In this document: piece by piece, positions 46,725 to 58,250 of the stretch | Numbering within the stretch: position 1 is the stretch's first letter | How the letters are laid out: each line of letters opens with the position of its first letter | From: Stictocephala bisonia | Taxonomy: Eukaryota > Arthropoda > Insecta > Hemiptera > Membracidae | Direction: 5' to 3' | Length of the DNA stretch: 64,000 nucleotides | NCBI GenBank assembly: GCA_035578905.1 | Contig: JAQJVL010002554.1 | Span: forward strand, 1-64,000 | The notes under the pieces: model-generated | Databases searched by the model: none | What the model was told of the DNA's origin: nothing | Seen by the model: the letters and a program-made list of their open reading frames with translations, nothing else | Program-made: the position numbers and the translations under genes

Positions 46725-48118
46725 CTACTGTGGAGGCAACCCCCCGCGCTGAGCGTTTCCCGCCCCACGACCTCGAGCACGTGGACAGTCACGACGAATG
46801 TGACCAGGCTGGCCACAAACAAAGCACACAACAGGAGGCCGAGAACCCCGACCCTCCACTGGCTGACTCACACCTAAAGACATAGCCGGTCGACGGGTGG
46901 GGAGAGCACGATGACTCTCATAATCCCTCCCTTGCTGGTCTGAGAACTGCACGCTGCGCGAAACGATGCACAGCTGATGCAGCTCCCGAAAAGACGAAGG
47001 CACACCAGCAAAAACTAGCCTACACCGTTCTTCAGGAGAAATGCCATCCAGAATGACACGAACGGTTTCAGCTTCAGAAAGGGTGAGGCGCAACGCTTGA
47101 CGAGCTTCCTTGATAGACGAAACATAGGCTGCCAGAGACTCGCCCCTACCCTGCGACCGATAAAATCTGTCCATGACCAGCCTCTCCCTGAGTCGAATGG
47201 GAAGAAACGACGACAGTAACTCTCGATGGAACGAGTCCACCGAGGTATCACTGGCCAAGACAGAACTCAGCAACTCCCCAACAGGACCTCGGCAATAAGG
47301 GAAAATCAGACGAAGCAAGTCCCCAGCCTGCATGCTGGGCATCTCACTAAGTCTGAGAAAGGCCACCAGAAACTTCAGAAGTTCCTCAGGATCCATCCCA
47401 TCGATCACAAGGAGATTCTGAATCATGGGCGTGAGAGGGTTAGGTAGCTTGTCGTAGCTCAGCTGCAGAAGAGCAGGTGAACACAAAGGAGCCGAAGCAG
47501 AAGGAACGGCAGCTGGAGCCGACCACAAGTGACCTCAACAGAAACGCCTGCAGGCTCAGAAGGAGCCTCAGGCACAGTGAGAGCCGTTGTCTCAGCCTGC
47601 GGCCTCAACACGTTAGGCGACAGCGAGAAATTAGGCCGCTGACCCAAACCCGTAGGAGTCGTGGAATCGGAGAGTGCCTGAAAAATCTCTTCAAGCCTAG
47701 ACACACTCTCCAAGATCCACGCCCTATCCGACGGTTCCAACCCCGGTGCTCGGTTGACCATCCGTAAGCGGGCAAGCAGATGCTCCAGACGTGCAAGACG
47801 GCAGGCCCGGTCACGACCCACTGGAGGTTCCAACTGCAAATCTTCTAACACCCCTTCCCAATCTTCCACCTTACGTTTACAAACCCCCAACACCTCCCAA
47901 ACCTCCAGTAGATCAGACCACTCCACCGCCGTACCCGCGGACAACTGTTCCCGCAGCAACCTCCGGAGATTCAAAAAATCACCCTCCGGAGTCACCCCAC
48001 GCGACCTCAACTCAAAAATCAATTCCTCCTTTACTAGGAGTGCAACATTCTGCAGATAGGACATCGCGAACGCAACAAATCTCAACAGTACACTAAAAAC
48101 GACAACTCCAGGGTCCAA
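46725..48118 (-). pseudogene. gag: Gypsy gag, two frames joined by a -1 change
   Basis: The N-terminal frame (48118-47459) holds a helical region beginning at an internal Met near 48064 (MSYLQNVALLVKEEL). The RSRGVTPEG...LRRLLREQL segment there resembles the SAP-like start of many Gypsy Gag proteins. The C-terminal frame (47528-46725) holds capsid-like sequence and one zinc knuckle CFVCGQPGHIRRDC (C-x2-C-x4-H-x4-C), which binds element RNA. The second frame has a TGA at 47537-47535 just upstream, so the change of frame must lie between about 47537 and 47528. It is most simply a 1-nt indel. Gag ends at a TAG at 46725. Confidence 0.85.
46740..46745 (-). promoter_or_regulatory. Possible -1 frameshift site between gag and pro
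   Basis: A run of six G on the minus strand is read as two Gly codons, five codons before the gag stop. The protease frame is -1 relative to gag and open through this point. A homopolymer just before the stop is a reasonable slippage site; no downstream structure was tested. Confidence 0.35.
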
Positions 48119-49499
48119 GACGATCTAAAACCCTCAGCCTACCGAGCCACTGCCGACCACTCCAATCCACCCATGAAACCCATTCAACAAAGTAACCAAG
48201 CGGATTGCCTATTATTTTATTATTTTATTATTTTTTTTTTTTTTTATAAGTTAAATTATTTATTTGGTTTTTTAATTGTTTTTTTGTTTTTTAATAATTA
48301 TTTATTTGTTCCACGCTCTGCTACCAATTGAGACTCATCCCCCCACCAAAACTGGAAAGCGTGCCAACTCGGGGATGGCTCAAAACAAGTCAAGCGATGG
48401 GATCACGGGTGGCAGTTGGAGGGTCAAATTAAAACTCGGCAGCTGAGCAAAACTAATTTATTACCAAGTCAAAAAATGCAAAACTGGCAGGCAGAAGGTC
48501 ACAATATCGATTGCACTTAAATAAATAACAAGAAACACTAAAATTAACAAGATAAAGACAAAAGCTACAAATACAACGAACGCTACAAATACCAAAATTA
48601 ACAATTACAGCTACATGGCCTATCTGCAGCCTAGCCTGAGACACCCAAAACGTAAGAAAATTTATTAACAACTTAAGTGAAAAATTTAGAAAAATTTTGA
48701 CAACACCCAATAAACCCGGCAATTTAGCCCACATCCCATGATTCCACCGAGGCCAGGGAGTAAGCCGGAATCCCTGGGCGGCTCCGAATAGGAAGTTAAG
48801 TCAAAGAACAATAATCCCCTGACATCAATAATACAATTCACGAAATAAATAACACTAACTAAATCACTAGGCCTAAACATACAAATAAATAATACCCTAA
48901 TTTAAACAGTATATTAGAAAATCTTAGCCATACAAAATAATTACGGAATTAAATTAGTAAAAAAAAAACCTTTAACAATGGTGCCTAACTACAATACAAT
49001 TTAAAGAACATAACAAATGAATAAACAAACTACTTTAAGACTGATAACAATAAATTGCAACATTAAAAAAATTTAAAAAAATAAATATGTATATAGGTTC
49101 CATGGCTAATCCTGAAATGTATTTGGGCAGTTCTTAGGCCTAGGCCTCATTTAACAGTTCCGCAACATTTTTTTCTTCTTTTTTTTATATTTCACCTTTT
49201 TTCTCTTTTTAAATAATACACCATCAAAACCCCCAGCTCAGCCGCCGGGAAACAAAATGGAACGCACTGACCTGAGGACTGAAGAATATAGCCCCGAGAA
49301 GTAGAGAGGGCAGTGAGGGGCAGAGCTCGCTCAATCACATGGTCCCCAGGCCAGGCTTGCAGTAGAGAAGGTGGAACTCCGCCCGGACGACAGGCTGAGT
49401 GTTGAAACGTCCTACTCAAGAACCCTGGACTGCAAGGCCAAACCACAGCACATTAAAACAGTACAGCCCAAAACCAAAAATACTACACATAACAACAAT
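48119..49499 (-). other. Untranslated leader of the Gypsy element
   Basis: About 1.38 kb lies between the 5' LTR and gag, with only short frames. It contains a low-complexity T/A block at about 48208-48295. No canonical TGG-beginning primer-binding site directly follows the LTR; the sequence after the LTR is ATTGTTGTTATGTG in minus orientation. The TGG at the LTR end (TGGTCA) may instead begin an overlapping site. Confidence 0.6.
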
Positions 49500-49913
49500 T
49501 GACCAGATATAATAAAGCAATTACTGGTAAAACGGTAACATTGAGCTCGTGACTCCAACCTAGGTTAACAAATATCTAGACAAAGAATACAAATTTAACA
49601 ATGCCCTGAAAATGACAAATAAACCAGAATATTATTATCCAAACAAAGTATTTTCACCAAAAGGGTGATTAGATATTAGAAATTACAAAATGAACACTTA
49701 CGTTTTTGAGTCTCTAGCCGACATGATTTGACTCGAGGCGGAGACCAAAACGAAATGACGGCCAACCTGCCAGACCAGAGCTGGAACAAGGAACGAACGA
49801 GTCCGAGCCAACGGCCACCAAAGTAAGCGAATCGCCGGGCACGAGCGGTCTCAGGCAGCCCGGCAGACCACAACGAAAGTAACCAAAATGTACCGGTCAA
49901 ACGACCCGGTACA
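49500..49913 (-). repeat. 5' LTR of the Gypsy element (414 bp)
   Basis: Matches 42810-43224 throughout. Differences are two adjacent substitutions near 49545, single substitutions near 49639, 49787, 49818 and 49872, and loss of one G near 49720. Confidence 0.95.
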
Positions 49914-50134
49914 TCTCACATACCACATGCTGAGTACATTTTAAAATGAAGAATTTTTAATGGTTTTAGATCAACCAAATGCTAAAATTGACTTTTTTGT
50001 ACAATTCACAGTTATTTTAGTTTTTTCTTAATTAATTAAATGATTTCCACATATGCTAAATACTTTACTTACAGATAGCCCAGCCTGTACTTGTGGACTT
50101 GACTGTACTAACCGTTCTCAACATGTACTACTAT

Positions 50135-50283
50135 TTCATTTAATGAATAGCAGTTAGCTATAGGTATTTGTAATACTAGTAGTTGTAGTGTAGTAAATGA
50201 TGTACATAGTGAATAGCAGTTAGCTATAGCTAGCTATTTGTACTATTTGTAGTGGAAGTGAAATAACTAATGTACATTACAAT
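50135..50283. repeat. Degenerate about 70-bp repeat, left pair
   Basis: Two copies of AATAGCAGTTAGCTATAG... with TGTAGTGTAGTAAATGATGTACA or variants. Two further copies follow the minisatellite at about 50840-50970, so the repeat tract appears split by the sequence between. Confidence 0.75.
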
Positions 50284-50395
50284 TGTGTTATTAGATATTT
50301 CACCGGACTTTTAGTTTCTTAGTTATCAACCTTCAAACTTGGGAATACATGATTTCTGCACCGACAGGGATGGCTTCTTTTTTTTACCACCCGCC
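50284..50395. repeat. Dispersed repeat family B fragment
   Basis: TTTAGTTTCTTAGTTATCAA, CCTTCAAACTTGGGAATACA and CTGCACCGACAGGGATGGCT match 17290-17375. Confidence 0.6.
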
Positions 50396-50830
50396 CTCCC
50401 ATACAAGTACAGTGGTATTAACCCACCCGCCCTCCCATACACGTACAGTGGTATTGTCCTAACCACCCTCCCATACACACACAGTGGTATTGACCCAACC
50501 ACCACCCATACACGAACATTGGTATTGACCCACCTGCCCGCCCATACATGAACATTAGTATAGACCCACCCACCCGCCCATACACAAACATTGGTAATGA
50601 CCCACCCGGCCACCCATACACAAACATTGATAACCCACCTACCCACCCGTACAGTGGTACTGAACCACCCATCCACCCATACATGTACAGTGGTACTGAC
50701 CCACCCACCCACCCATACATGTACAGTGGTAATGACCCACCCATACATGTACAGTGGTACTGACCCATCCATACATGTACAGTGGTACTGACCCACCTGC
50801 CAACTCATACACGTACAGTGGTACTGTTAC
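50396..50830. repeat. Minisatellite, about 36-bp unit
   Basis: About twelve copies of CCCACCC...CATACACGTACAGTGGTA with lengths of roughly 27-36 bp. The minus-strand frames of 116 and 160 codons, rich in Gly, Trp, Tyr and Val, are translations of this repeat and I do not call them genes. Confidence 0.9.
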
Positions 50831-51898
50831 TATTCTAATAACATAGTGAATAGCAGTTAGCTATAGCTATTTGTAATGTTTGTAGTAGTAGTGTAGTAAC
50901 TGATGTACACAGTTAGCTATAGTTATTTTTAATCTTTGTAGTTATTGTTTACTCTCTTATGTACAAAATAAACTTCAGTTACTATTTGTACTGTTTATAA
51001 CTATAGTCAAATAGTTAATATATTGTAGGTTTTGTAGTTTACACTTATTTTAAAAATGTTTGTATTTAATGCCTTTATTTTAATATTTTTTAATGTTCTT
51101 TTAAAATCATGTCCTATCCAAGTTAATAAAGTTGTGAGCTAGAGACAACCCTCTACTAGTAAGTGTTAAGTCCGTCAGCACCACTACTGGCTCTCACATT
51201 AATAGCGTTGCCAGGGGTAGTTGGCATTAATTAATTAATTCGTGGAGTTCTCTAACTCCTGTACTTACGCTCTGTGAAGGAACATCACATCTACATCCCA
51301 TTAATGTCAAATATCGTATTTGTTTTAAAAGAATCTTTTATCTCATTTCAAATAAAAGAACATTGTTTACAGAGACAAAAACTTGCCTTTTTATATTCAG
51401 ATAGATTAAAACTGCCTTAATAGGAAAAGGGAAAAAAGTCGCAAAACTTCAATTATTTGGGATATTCAGGATATTAAACGTTCAATATGTCAGAAACATT
51501 ATTTGATGTGATTTATTAACTAATTTAGAGCAAACATGATAAGGGTAATTTTCAAATTATTAATTCTTTCTAGACATAAGTGAATCCTTCAAATGTTACA
51601 TAATTTTACGTCAAAGATTTGACACTGTCAGGGATTAGAGCAGTAAGATAATTTTAACTGATTAAATTTTCTTGTCTTATAAAGTTTATGGTAAGTTTAA
51701 AAATACAACTTTTGTTTATTTTGCATAAAATAAAATAACTGTAAATAATTATTTTTAAATCAATATAGAATGCAGGAATAAATTATCCAATACAATCCTT
51801 AAATTTTATTAAAATCTTTAATAATTCAGTGGAGTTGGAATGGATAAGTTAAATATTTTGTCTATTTTTAATAACAACCACGTCAATGGTTGCCATCG
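50831..51898. other. Right pair of the about 70-bp repeat, then AT-rich sequence
   Basis: 50840-50970 repeats the GAATAGCAGTTAGCTATAG unit twice, the second degenerate. The rest shows no gene or array. Confidence 0.5.
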
Positions 51899-52178
51899 AC
51901 GTGGACACTAACTAGAGAAGTCTGGAGTGTCCATGTTGGATGGTAGACAAGGTTCAGATGTTGTGCAGGGAAGAGAACCGAGTGTCAGACTTGTCAGTTA
52001 GCTGAAAATCAGACCAACACTACATGGTTTGGATTCCACGTAAAGCTGTAGGTTCCATAGTTACCCTGGCTATTGGGCTATTAATAAATAATCTTTTCTG
52101 AACTAAGTTGAACTCAGATAGTAACAATGACTACACTTGTACATCTACACTCATTCGGAATCCATATTCGCCCATATC
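51899..52178. repeat. About 280-bp dispersed repeat, copy 1
   Basis: Contains GAGAAGTCTGGAGTGTC, GTCAGACTTGTCAGTT, GAAAATCAGACCAACA, GGATTCCACGTAAAGCTGTA and GGCTATTGGGCTATTAATAA. The same order is found at 53402-53684. The GATTCCACGTAAAGC...GGGCTATTAATAAA end resembles LINE 3' tails I know from insects, but no coding part is attached. Confidence 0.8.
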
Positions 52179-53401
52179 TTGATGATCTTTGTATAATTGT
52201 GTTATATGTGATACTTTTTAAGAACACTCAACTTTCTTAACAGTCAACTGTAGTTGTTAAGCATGTAGTTTTTAGTCTTTTCTTGAAATTAGTATGGGTT
52301 AAGAAAAGAAAGGAAAAAAAAAAGTTGTGGTGTAGGCTAAGTTAGTAAGTACACCTGAAGATGGTAGGAGTTAGTTATACCTGTCAAAACGCTGTGTTTG
52401 TTTCCTAAACGCTTGAAGCATTGGAAATCTCCAAATATTATCTACCTATCGTAAAATTTTTAAATATGATCTTGTGTTTCATAGCTAATAAAATGTCTGT
52501 ATGTATTTAGATAAGTGAAATATGTAGTAAACATTGAAAAATATTGTGTTTAAAGTAAAACATCTTGCTTAGTACAGCCAAGAAATGCCAAATGAGAAGA
52601 GAATGCTACAGAAGGAATTTTGTGAGAGAACAAACGGAGGAACAATTTCCTCTATGATGTAATAAAGGAAATCCACAGCAAACAGGTTACGCTTTCGACT
52701 GTACTGGCTGAATATGCAGACTTTGAATACTTGTGTTTCAATTAGCTTAAAGGAGAAAATGGAAATGAGAAAATCAAGAGGGAGTTGAAAAATCAAATGT
52801 TACACAGAATTTATTATCGTCATTTAGTATTATATTCTTCAGCTGGTTTAGTTCTTGTATATACAACCTTCAAAAGATTAATATATTATTTTGGCTGTCA
52901 GATTTAATATCTAGAGTTAAATTAATAATATTTTACATTTAAAATCTGTTTTGAAATTTCTAAGAAAATGATCAGTTGACTTAATTGTACGCCTATTATC
53001 TCTTTTTTATCGGATTACCAATAGAACTAATTGATGAACGCAATAAATAACTTTAAAATATAAATTAAATAACAAAACCAAGGTGCAGTTTGTTAAAAAT
53101 AGACAGTTTTAGGTGAAGAATTATGAAAGTTAAATACAAGGTCTGTAATTTCATGGACTCTTCCATACACACCTCCCCAGTTAACCCTTTACTTAATTAA
53201 TTGTTTTTTGCTTTTACAAAAGGAACAGTCTTCTATGTTTTAAAATGATAGGGCTTTCAATTTTGGCTTGAGGTTGATATTTGTTTGACAAATAGATAAT
53301 TAGCATAAAAATAACCTATTTTTAAAATATTGTTGTATCTTTTACTGATCTTTAGTTTTCACCACATATTCTTGAATACTTTTATCTCTATTATTATATA
53401 A
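52179..53401. other. AT-rich interval between the two 280-bp repeats
   Basis: Only a motif-less 75-codon minus-strand frame (52569-52796) is present. No gene is recognised. Confidence 0.4.
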
Positions 53402-53684
53402 CGTAGACACTATTGGAGAAGTCTGGGGTGTCGATGTTGGATAGTAGTCAAGGGTCAGATGTTTTGTAGAGAAGAGAACTGATTGTCAGACTTGTCAGTT
53501 TGCTGAAAATCAGACCAACATTATGTGATTCGGATTCCACGTAAAGCTATAGGTAAAGCTATAGGTTGCCCTGGCTATTGGGCTATTAATAAATAGTCCT
53601 TTCTGAGCTAAGTCGAACTCAGATAGTAACAATGACTACACTGGTTCATCTACACTCATTCACTCCTCATATTTTCCCATATAT
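53402..53684. repeat. About 280-bp dispersed repeat, copy 2
   Basis: Same orientation as copy 1, about 1.5 kb downstream, with scattered substitutions and a short internal duplication (AAAGCTATAGGT twice near 53540-53562). Confidence 0.8.
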
Positions 53685-54381
53685 CTACGGTTTCTTAGAA
53701 ATGAATGAATGAATAAAATGAATATTTAATTTCATGGTTTCTCTTGTTCTGTTTATGATTATTTTCTTCAACCAATCATGAAGTTATATAATTCTCCTTG
53801 TATCATAACATGACACTATTTTGGAATTAATCAGACTTAAAGACATGTTTATAGTATTCAACGAATATCATGAGAAGAATATCTCAATTTTAGAAGAATA
53901 TTAAACAAATTAAATATAATTTTTTAATTGTTCACGTAATATACACACTATATGATACATGTTTTGGACATCTGCAATTAGAAAGAGTGAAAATTATTTT
54001 GGATTTCTTTATTAACCCAATTATCATTAAAGTTTACAGTATCATTCTTAATAAGTATGCATACGGTCTAGTACATGTTAAATTTATATAGTATTTACAG
54101 ATTGTATAAATTCTTCTTGGTTGCACAGTCTATTTAGGACAGCGGTTCTCAAACTGTGGTACGCAAGGACTCTGGCCTGTGATACGGTTTAGCCTTAGGA
54201 CGGTAACGCACGTATGGTAGAAGAATAAAAGTAGTGGAGCTGACCCACCACGTTGTAACATGTATCACATTTTACATGCACTTTATTGTCTTAAAAATCA
54301 CATGAATAATATCTATAATAAAAATATATGAATCAAATAATACAATTGTATATATATGTTACACACACGAGTATGTTTATA

Positions 54382-55606
54382 TACAGGGTTTTAAAAAAAG
54401 GTTGGACTGGCTTTGCATTTTCATATCCTGTGATTCTAAGCTAATATCAAGAATAATATTTTTTTCAATTTCCGCTTTGTTTGCGAGCTAGATGCCATTT
54501 TGTTTTTTTAATAAAATAATTAATATCTTTGTTGTTATCTTTACGGTTGTTACAAACCTTGGTAAACGGATTCATGTTAAAAGCTATTATTTAATTAAAA
54601 ATATTTCGAAATTATCTTTATTATTTTTAAATGGCAGCCATTTAATATTTATTTTATCAAATATCTAAAAACCCATTGGTTTAATAAAAATGTCATAAGA
54701 TAAAAACAATTTTTAAACAACTTTCACTTTCCAAAATGATACCTAATTTGTACAAATAGCTTGAGAAATTACTATTTTATGAATTAACCTTAACTCAACA
54801 TGTAAATTAAATGGCTACTAATTTGACAGTATTTGAAAAAATGTCAATTAAGGTTACTTCATAAAATAGATATTTCTCAAGCGATTTTTATAAATGAGGT
54901 ATCATTAGAAAGGGAAGGTTGTTTTTAAACTTTTTTATGTCTTAAACAATTTTTATAAAACCATCAGTTTTTATATATTTGTTAAAATAAAAATAAAATG
55001 GCAGCCATTTTGAAAATAATGATGATAATTTCATACGTTTTTTGAAGTTATACTTCTTTGCGCCCGTTAGACACTTTGGGATGGGATGTTGGTCGAGAAA
55101 CCGCGTCACGCTGAAAAGTAAGAACAAATTTTTAAGAACTATCGATTAATCGATTGTTAATCGAAGAAATTTAATCGAAGAAATTACTGATAATGATAAT
55201 ATAGGTTTATAATATAATAATGAAGTCACGTATAATATATTGAGGATAAATATATTGAATAATATTGAAAAATGTCTTATATTTCATTTATATATCCTGT
55301 CTGTTTGTGTGCGTGAGTGGGTGTATGAGAATGGCCAAAGAAGTATAACTTCCACCGTGTGGTCCGACGCACACCCAATTTTTTTTTTTATTAAATACTA
55401 CCTTCTAACATAAACCCGTTTACCGAGTTTTGAAACAATCGTAAAGATAGCAACAAGAATATAAATTGTTTTATGAAAAAAACAAAATGGCGTCTGGCTG
55501 CTAAACAAAGCTTAAATTGAACAAATATTATTCTTGATTTTTAGCTTAGAATCACACATAGAATATGAAAACGCATAGCCAGCCCAACCTTTTATAACAC
55601 CCTGTA
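54382..55606. mobile_element. Foldback element with TACAGGGT ends, nested in the hAT-like element
   Basis: The left arm TACAGGGTTTTAAAAAAAGG (54382) pairs with the right arm ending CCTTTTATAACACCCTGTA (55606). The outer arms of about 190 bp pair (blocks GATTCTAAGCT, CCATTTTGTTTTTTT, GGTAAACGG). An inner palindrome around 54600-55030 is marked by ATGGCAGCCATTT on both sides. A further TIR element at 55044-55352 sits in the right half. Its TACAGGGT ends match those of the element at 20842-22080. Confidence 0.8.
55044..55352. mobile_element. 309-bp TIR element nested in the foldback element
   Basis: Ends GAAGTTATACTTCTTTG (55044-55060) and CAAAGAAGTATAACTTC (55336-55352) are perfect reverse complements of 17 bp. 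Its sequence has no counterpart in the opposite arm of the host palindrome, which supports insertion. Family unknown. Confidence 0.75.
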
Positions 55607-55690
55607 CAGTACTGTATGGATGTTTAGTGGTACATTAAGTCTCAAACGGCTTTTGAATGGTGCATTACGAAAAATGTTTGGGAACCCCTG

Positions 55691-58034
55691 ATTTAATTTA
55701 TTTAGGATTCAAATTACATTTCAAAGAGAAGCAAGAACCCTTTTGTTATATACTACTCAGTGTTTGATACTCTGTGTGTCTGAAAGGACACGGCTGCCCG
55801 CTGTTTCAAGACCACCCGTGCCCGCCATTACAGGTGAACACAATGTGTCCTAACGACCTAGTCAATGTTATTTACCTGGCTCAACTCGCGCTTATTGGAA
55901 TTTGTGTCTGAGCACTTATTGTGAAGAAAGAAAAAACAAGGTTACTTCAACAACTGGTTTACTACTGGCTTAAAAGAACCGACCTGTCCAATAGCGGACG
56001 AGACAGTTACGTAATCTAATTATAAGTGATCAAAGAATCAAAAAGAAATATATGGCAAATAAATACCATGAAATTATTCAAGCATTCAGTGTAATATGAA
56101 TTACATTTGTTAATATACATGGTGTCTGTTTAGTCCGCTGTGAAATTGTAAAATATGGTTATTATTGTCAAAATAATGAAAAAGATATAAACATACATGT
56201 ATGGTAAATAGAATATGTGTGTGTTTTTCTATAAAGTTCTTCATTTTCTGTTCTTAAGTAATTTTTATTTTTACATAATTTAACATATATTGCCTACCTC
56301 TTAACGTTTCAACTTCAAACTTAGTACATGGATTACTTCAAGTAAGACTTATTTGTAATAAAATACAAACTATTTCATTTACATAATGCTTTAGTTAAAA
56401 AACTCATCTTAATTAATTTGGGAGGAAATATGAAAATCTATTTTCGTCCTTTGAAAAAACCCAGATTGCAATTTACAACTTACATTAACACAGTTATTGT
56501 GTGATACATCACAGTCTTTAATAGTGGTAAGTCAGTGTAGTTCATTCCTTTTACAGATGTTAACTGTAGTGGGTGCACATATTAGATTTATCTAAAGAAA
56601 AGACAATATGTTGAAAGATTCTATTTTTCAAAACGCTTTACATCACTCAAAGATACAAGATATATTATACCATCAAAATTGTTCTTTTGCATTAATTCTA
56701 CATAATTATGACTAGGTCTGTCTACGTGTGCACCGTTAACAAATTTAGCCAACATAGCATATCTAAAACATACATTATTATTGTTTGCTACATAGGTACA
56801 GGATTTTGTTTGTTTGATTTATTTCTGGCAATTCTATGTAGCTACTGCCTCTATCCATGTTTATGTACTCCACCCTTCCCCCCCCCCCCCCACAGAAAGT
56901 AAAGTCTATCCAGATCCTCTTCCTTCATGTTCACAAATTGTGTTCAAATTTAGTCCTAGCGACAGTTGTGATAAAATCTAGAACTAAATTCCTTGTAGCG
57001 CTCAGCTGGGTAGGTGCACCCTCAAAACCTACTTTACACTTTCTGAAGTTTAAAAAGTAAACAGATATCAATTTCAATTGAGTTTTAAGAAAAAAATACA
57101 GTATCTATAATATTGAAACAAAATTTAGATAAATTGTTCTCAAAGATTATATATAGGCAGCTAAGAATCCTCTCTATAATTTACGTTCTGAGCATATAGT
57201 ATCAAGATTCTACTTTATACCATTTAAAAATAGCAACACTTGAAATTTTTAACTGTAAATTGATCAAAAATACTTAATATAAAACAAAAATTGTAGGATA
57301 ACGATTCAAGTAAGTTATAAAATGTAATTTCTAGTCTATCGAGACCTTGTTTTACTTAAATCCATTCATAAATACTGAAAACAGGTATTTTTATATTAGT
57401 AGGCATATTCGTGTTCTGCTTCTGACACCTGTTTAGCAGCACCATTGTTGAAATGCCACTACTTTAATAGAGCTTAGCACGTCTAGTCTTCCAAAATACT
57501 AAAAAGAAAATATCTTATTGTTCATGATCAGCTAAAGTTGTAGCTGTTATTAGAATATATATCTTCCTTTCATTGTATCACAAATAAGAGAAACACATCA
57601 AACTAGGAGGATCCTTAAACCCCCTTACAGTACTTTTAAACTTAGTACATCATTTTCATTAACAGTTAATGTTATTTTCAGACTTAAATTTTTCTTGGGT
57701 ATTTTGTTTCATACAAATTTGGAGTTTTGTCTCTTTTTACGCAGAATTTCAGCATAATTTTCTACTTTAATAAACAATATACTAAATACTGCCTTGAAAT
57801 TCAAAAGTTTACACAACTATTTGAACTAGAACACAAAATAAAATGTTAACACTTTGAATCACATCTGACTATGTCAAAGCCTTCTGAAAATAGTGTAAAC
57901 ACTGACTGCTAACTTGGTAACTCAGAAGGTATGAAATGCATAGAGATAAAGGGAACATAAATATGATACAAAAATTTTAATTTTATGGATTTGAATAATG
58001 TAAAATGTAATAACTATTTTTGGAGCAGCAGTAG
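55691..58034. other. AT-rich interval without recognised genes
   Basis: Short motif-less frames only. A run of about 15 C lies at 56878-56892. Confidence 0.4.
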
Positions 58035-58250
58035 ATGAGGGCTAAGGCAATGGCTTGCCACGCAACAAGTTCGGGTTCGATTCCCGATTGAGTCTGTTTG
58101 TTACTCAATCACGCAAAAACTACTGGACCCATTCAGCTGAAATTTTGCATGGATATTCTTAGTGTCTCTGGTTAGCACATAGGTCTGTCTTTATTTTGAA
58201 ATTTCATCAAGATAGAGCCCCAGGGGCTGTAAGAAGTATCACTAGCAATA
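58035..58250 (+). mobile_element. tRNA-derived SINE
   Basis: The B box GGGTTCGATTCCCG (58073-58086) follows an A-box-like GGGCTAAGGCAATGG (about 58040-58054). The body contains CACGCAAAAACTACTGGACC and CATTCAGCTGAAATTTTGCA, a tail motif seen in non-autonomous retroelements mobilised by LINEs. The end near 58250 is approximate. Confidence 0.7.

Larger units (their letters stand above)
42810..49913 (-). mobile_element. Full-length Gypsy-class LTR retrotransposon (7104 bp)
   Basis: Bounded by two LTRs that start TG and end CA, and flanked by the 4-bp target duplication TCTC (42806-42809 and 49914-49917). Gene order on the minus strand is leader, gag, protease, RT, RNase H, integrase, 3' LTR. 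Integrase after RNase H defines Ty3/Gypsy order; no env frame follows integrase. The LTRs differ by 6 substitutions and 1 indel in 415 bp, so insertion was recent by the standards of the other elements here. Coding is broken by frame changes and one stop, so this copy is probably not autonomous. Confidence 0.95.
54140..55690. mobile_element. hAT-like non-autonomous element, carrying nested insertions
   Basis: The left end CAGCGGTTCTCAAACTGTGG (54140) and the right end TGTTTGGGAACCCCTG (ending 55690) form imperfect terminal inverted repeats with hAT-style CAG...CTG termini. The flanking 8-mers are ATTTAGGA and ATTTAATT, an imperfect duplication. After removing the foldback element at 54382-55606 only about 330 bp remain, without a transposase frame. 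Confidence 0.6.

Noticed and set aside
43199..48096. Many plus-strand frames of 60-150 codons across the Gypsy element
   Set aside because: They are antisense shadows of gag and pol; none has a recognisable domain.
50326..50808. 116- and 160-codon minus-strand frames rich in Gly, Tyr, Trp and Val
   Set aside because: They are translations of a minisatellite with a period divisible by three; no start context or flanking exons.
56878..56892. Run of about 15 C
   Set aside because: A simple homopolymer, noted only as a possible sequencing-length uncertainty.
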